Source: an uncultured Candidatus Methylacidiphilales bacterium
GTDB lineage: Bacteria; Verrucomicrobiota; Verrucomicrobiia; Methylacidiphilales; CALFVM01
Length of the DNA: 6,034 nt
Direction: 5' to 3'
Assembly: GCA_937928665.1 (NCBI GenBank)
Contig: CALFVM010000271.1
Span: forward strand, 1-6,034
The translations under genes were made by a program, and so were the position numbers. Of the stretch, positions 5,184 through 6,034 are shown one piece after another. Numbering within the stretch: position 1 is the stretch's first letter; the number at the start of each line of letters is the position of its first letter. The notes under the pieces were generated by a model, which did not search any database, had not been told where the DNA came from, and saw only the letters and a list, made by a program, of their open reading frames with translations.

Positions 5184-5634
5184 CGCGATCGACCTGCCGT
5201 TTCATCTCCAGCACCACACGGTTCCGATCTCCCCGACGCTCATAACTCACCCAATCCACACTCTTCAAGACCAGAAAAATGCCCAAACCACCAATCTTCC
5301 GCTCCTCCAAGGGCTTATCCAAATCATCCGGAGGCGGCTGCCCGGTTGGATCATAGGGCTCACCCGTATCCTCAATCGCCACCCGTAAACTGGCGTCATC
5401 CAGTTCGGCCTCCAAAATAACCGGCCCGGTCCGGCCCTGCTCCGCATAAGCGTGGGTGACCACGTTGGTCACCAGCTCATCCACGGCCAGTTGCAACCCA
5501 TAGGCTCCTTTGGTGGAGAGTCCGGCTTCTTCGGCCAGCCGCTCGACAAACGCGGCAGCAGGGCCAAGTGAGTCGACCGTACCTGCCAGTTCAAGTCGCT
5601 CGGTTTTCATCGATGTTCGCACAGAACAGGTCAC
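5176..5634 (-). CDS. RsbW/SpoIIAB-type anti-sigma factor ATPase (HATPase_c_2)
   Basis: 152 aa. This is a small GHKL-fold serine kinase/anti-sigma protein. The N box is 'LAVDELVTNVVTHAY' (49-63) with the Mg-binding Glu53/Asn57 pair and His61. The G1 box is 'IEDTGEPYDP' (87-96) with Asp89 and Gly91, and the G2 box is 'GGLGIFLV' (115-122). No transmembrane segment or second domain is present. Such proteins bind a sigma factor, or another partner, and phosphorylate a STAS-domain antagonist on Ser/Thr. The target here is unknown because no STAS or sigma gene is in view. GTG 5634-5632 is chosen: it makes a GTGA overlap with the stop of the upstream phosphatase gene, and GGAAG lies 10 nt before it. 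An ATG at 5610-5608 is the alternative and would lose eight residues outside the domain. Coupling to the SpoIIE phosphatase gives the classic opposing kinase/phosphatase pair. Confidence 0.9.
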   Translation of the reverse strand: MTCSVRTSMKTERLELAGTVDSLGPAAAFVERLAEEAGLSTKGAYGLQLAVDELVTNVVTHAYAEQGRTGPVILEAELDDASLRVAIEDTGEPYDPTGQPPPDDLDKPLEERKIGGLGIFLVLKSVDWVSYERRGDRNRVVLEMKRQVDRDG

Positions 5635-6034
5635 TGAAAAAAAACTTCCAGCATCGAATAATCATCATCGAATTGGTCGGAACAATTCATGTCCCGGGCA
5701 CGGGCCAGCACCGCTTCCAGCTTGGCCGACCCCGTTCCGGGCGTGGCCACCAGCGTGTCCACCAGCTCGTCCAACTGCATCATCGAACCGTCAGCCCGCG
5801 TAATCTCATAGACCCCGTCGCTGAACAGATAGAGCCGACTGCCTGGGGGCACGTCCGAAATGTCGGTTTTGAATTTGGCACCGCTCAATCCGCCGATAAC
5901 CAGTCCCTGCGTCCGCAGCGACCGGGCCTGCCCGTCCCGAACCAGAACGGCCGGCGGATGTCCCCCGCTGGAGAAAACCAGATTCCGCTCCTTTTTCCGG
6001 TAAACCCCATACCAGATGGTGAAGTACATCTGGT
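5631..6034 (-). CDS. SpoIIE/RsbU-type PP2C phosphatase, C-terminal part only
   Basis: The gene runs off the window at 6034, so its N-terminal sensor region and the first half of the catalytic domain are missing; the frame is open through the last base. About 133 residues are visible and match the end of the SpoIIE/PP2C catalytic fold. In order these are 'FTIWYGVYRKKERNLVFSSG', the 'GGHPPAVL' loop, a Gly-Leu-Val-Ile-Gly-Gly turn, 'PPGSRLYLFSDGVYEI' with the metal-binding Asp of the Ser-Asp-Gly motif, and the terminal 'DDDYSMLEVFF' carrying the last metal-site Asp residues. Such phosphatases dephosphorylate the STAS antagonist that the partner kinase phosphorylates, and usually carry a sensing domain (PAS, GAF, HAMP or receiver) at the N-terminus. 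The stop codon TGA (5633-5631) overlaps the GTG start of the anti-sigma gene, so the pair is co-expressed. An eight-T run (coding strand) lies just before the stop. Confidence 0.92.
   Translation of the reverse strand, partial: QMYFTIWYGVYRKKERNLVFSSGGHPPAVLVRDGQARSLRTQGLVIGGLSGAKFKTDISDVPPGSRLYLFSDGVYEITRADGSMMQLDELVDTLVATPGTGSAKLEAVLARARDMNCSDQFDDDYSMLEVFFQ

Noticed and set aside
4545..5420. 291-codon + strand frame across maf and the anti-sigma gene
   Set aside because: It is antisense to two genes with complete catalytic motifs, and its composition (Pro/His/Arg/Asn) is typical of a reverse-strand shadow in GC-rich DNA.
1..6034. CRISPR array, insertion sequence, prophage or defence system
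   Set aside because: No regularly spaced repeats, transposase, integrase, nuclease or helicase motif is visible; the only tandem repeat has fewer than three copies and no spacers.

Overview
The window is GC-rich bacterial DNA with densely packed genes. It looks like chromosome of a Verrucomicrobiota-type bacterium, perhaps of the Opitutales. That guess rests on the gene mix (small BON and entericidin lipoproteins, a DUF883 protein, a stand-alone transglutaminase, and a SpoIIE phosphatase/anti-sigma kinase/Maf/Dus run), on the scarcity of Shine-Dalgarno (SD) sequences, and on protein style. I could not test it by search.

Left arm, + strand (1-2066): small envelope and stress-type genes. They are a BON-domain lipoprotein (44-472), a DUF883/ElaB-YqjD-like membrane-anchored protein (548-868), a frameshifted response-regulator receiver domain (909-1362, pseudogene or sequence error), an entericidin-like micro-lipoprotein (1453-1593), and an unrecognised Tyr/His/Arg-rich lipoprotein (1605-2066). 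The last two are 11 nt apart and share a transcript in all likelihood. A strong GC hairpin at 2083-2113 closes this block. In E. coli, members of the BON (OsmY), DUF883 (ElaB) and entericidin (EcnB) families belong to the RpoS stationary-phase/osmotic regulon, so this arm reads as a general-stress envelope cluster.

Middle (2265-3531): a complete transglutaminase-like protease-fold protein on the + strand, then a 421-nt gap between convergent genes. The gap has no convincing gene. On the - strand it carries two protein-like but stop-interrupted frames and an 8-bp perfect inverted repeat, and I suspect a dispersed or decayed element.

Right arm, - strand (3532-6034): a tightly overlapping operon read right to left. 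A SpoIIE/RsbU-type PP2C phosphatase (N-terminus outside the window) overlaps an RsbW/SpoIIAB-type anti-sigma ATPase by a GTGA. That gene overlaps maf (nucleotide pyrophosphatase) by 8 nt, and maf overlaps a tRNA-dihydrouridine synthase gene. The first two are the enzyme pair of a partner-switching stress module; the last two are housekeeping genes.

I found no RNA gene, CRISPR array, transposase or plainly new defence-type system. The best leads are the frameshifted receiver, the stress-gene neighbourhood beside a partner-switching pair, the unknown lipoprotein coupled to entericidin, and the unexplained intergenic element.
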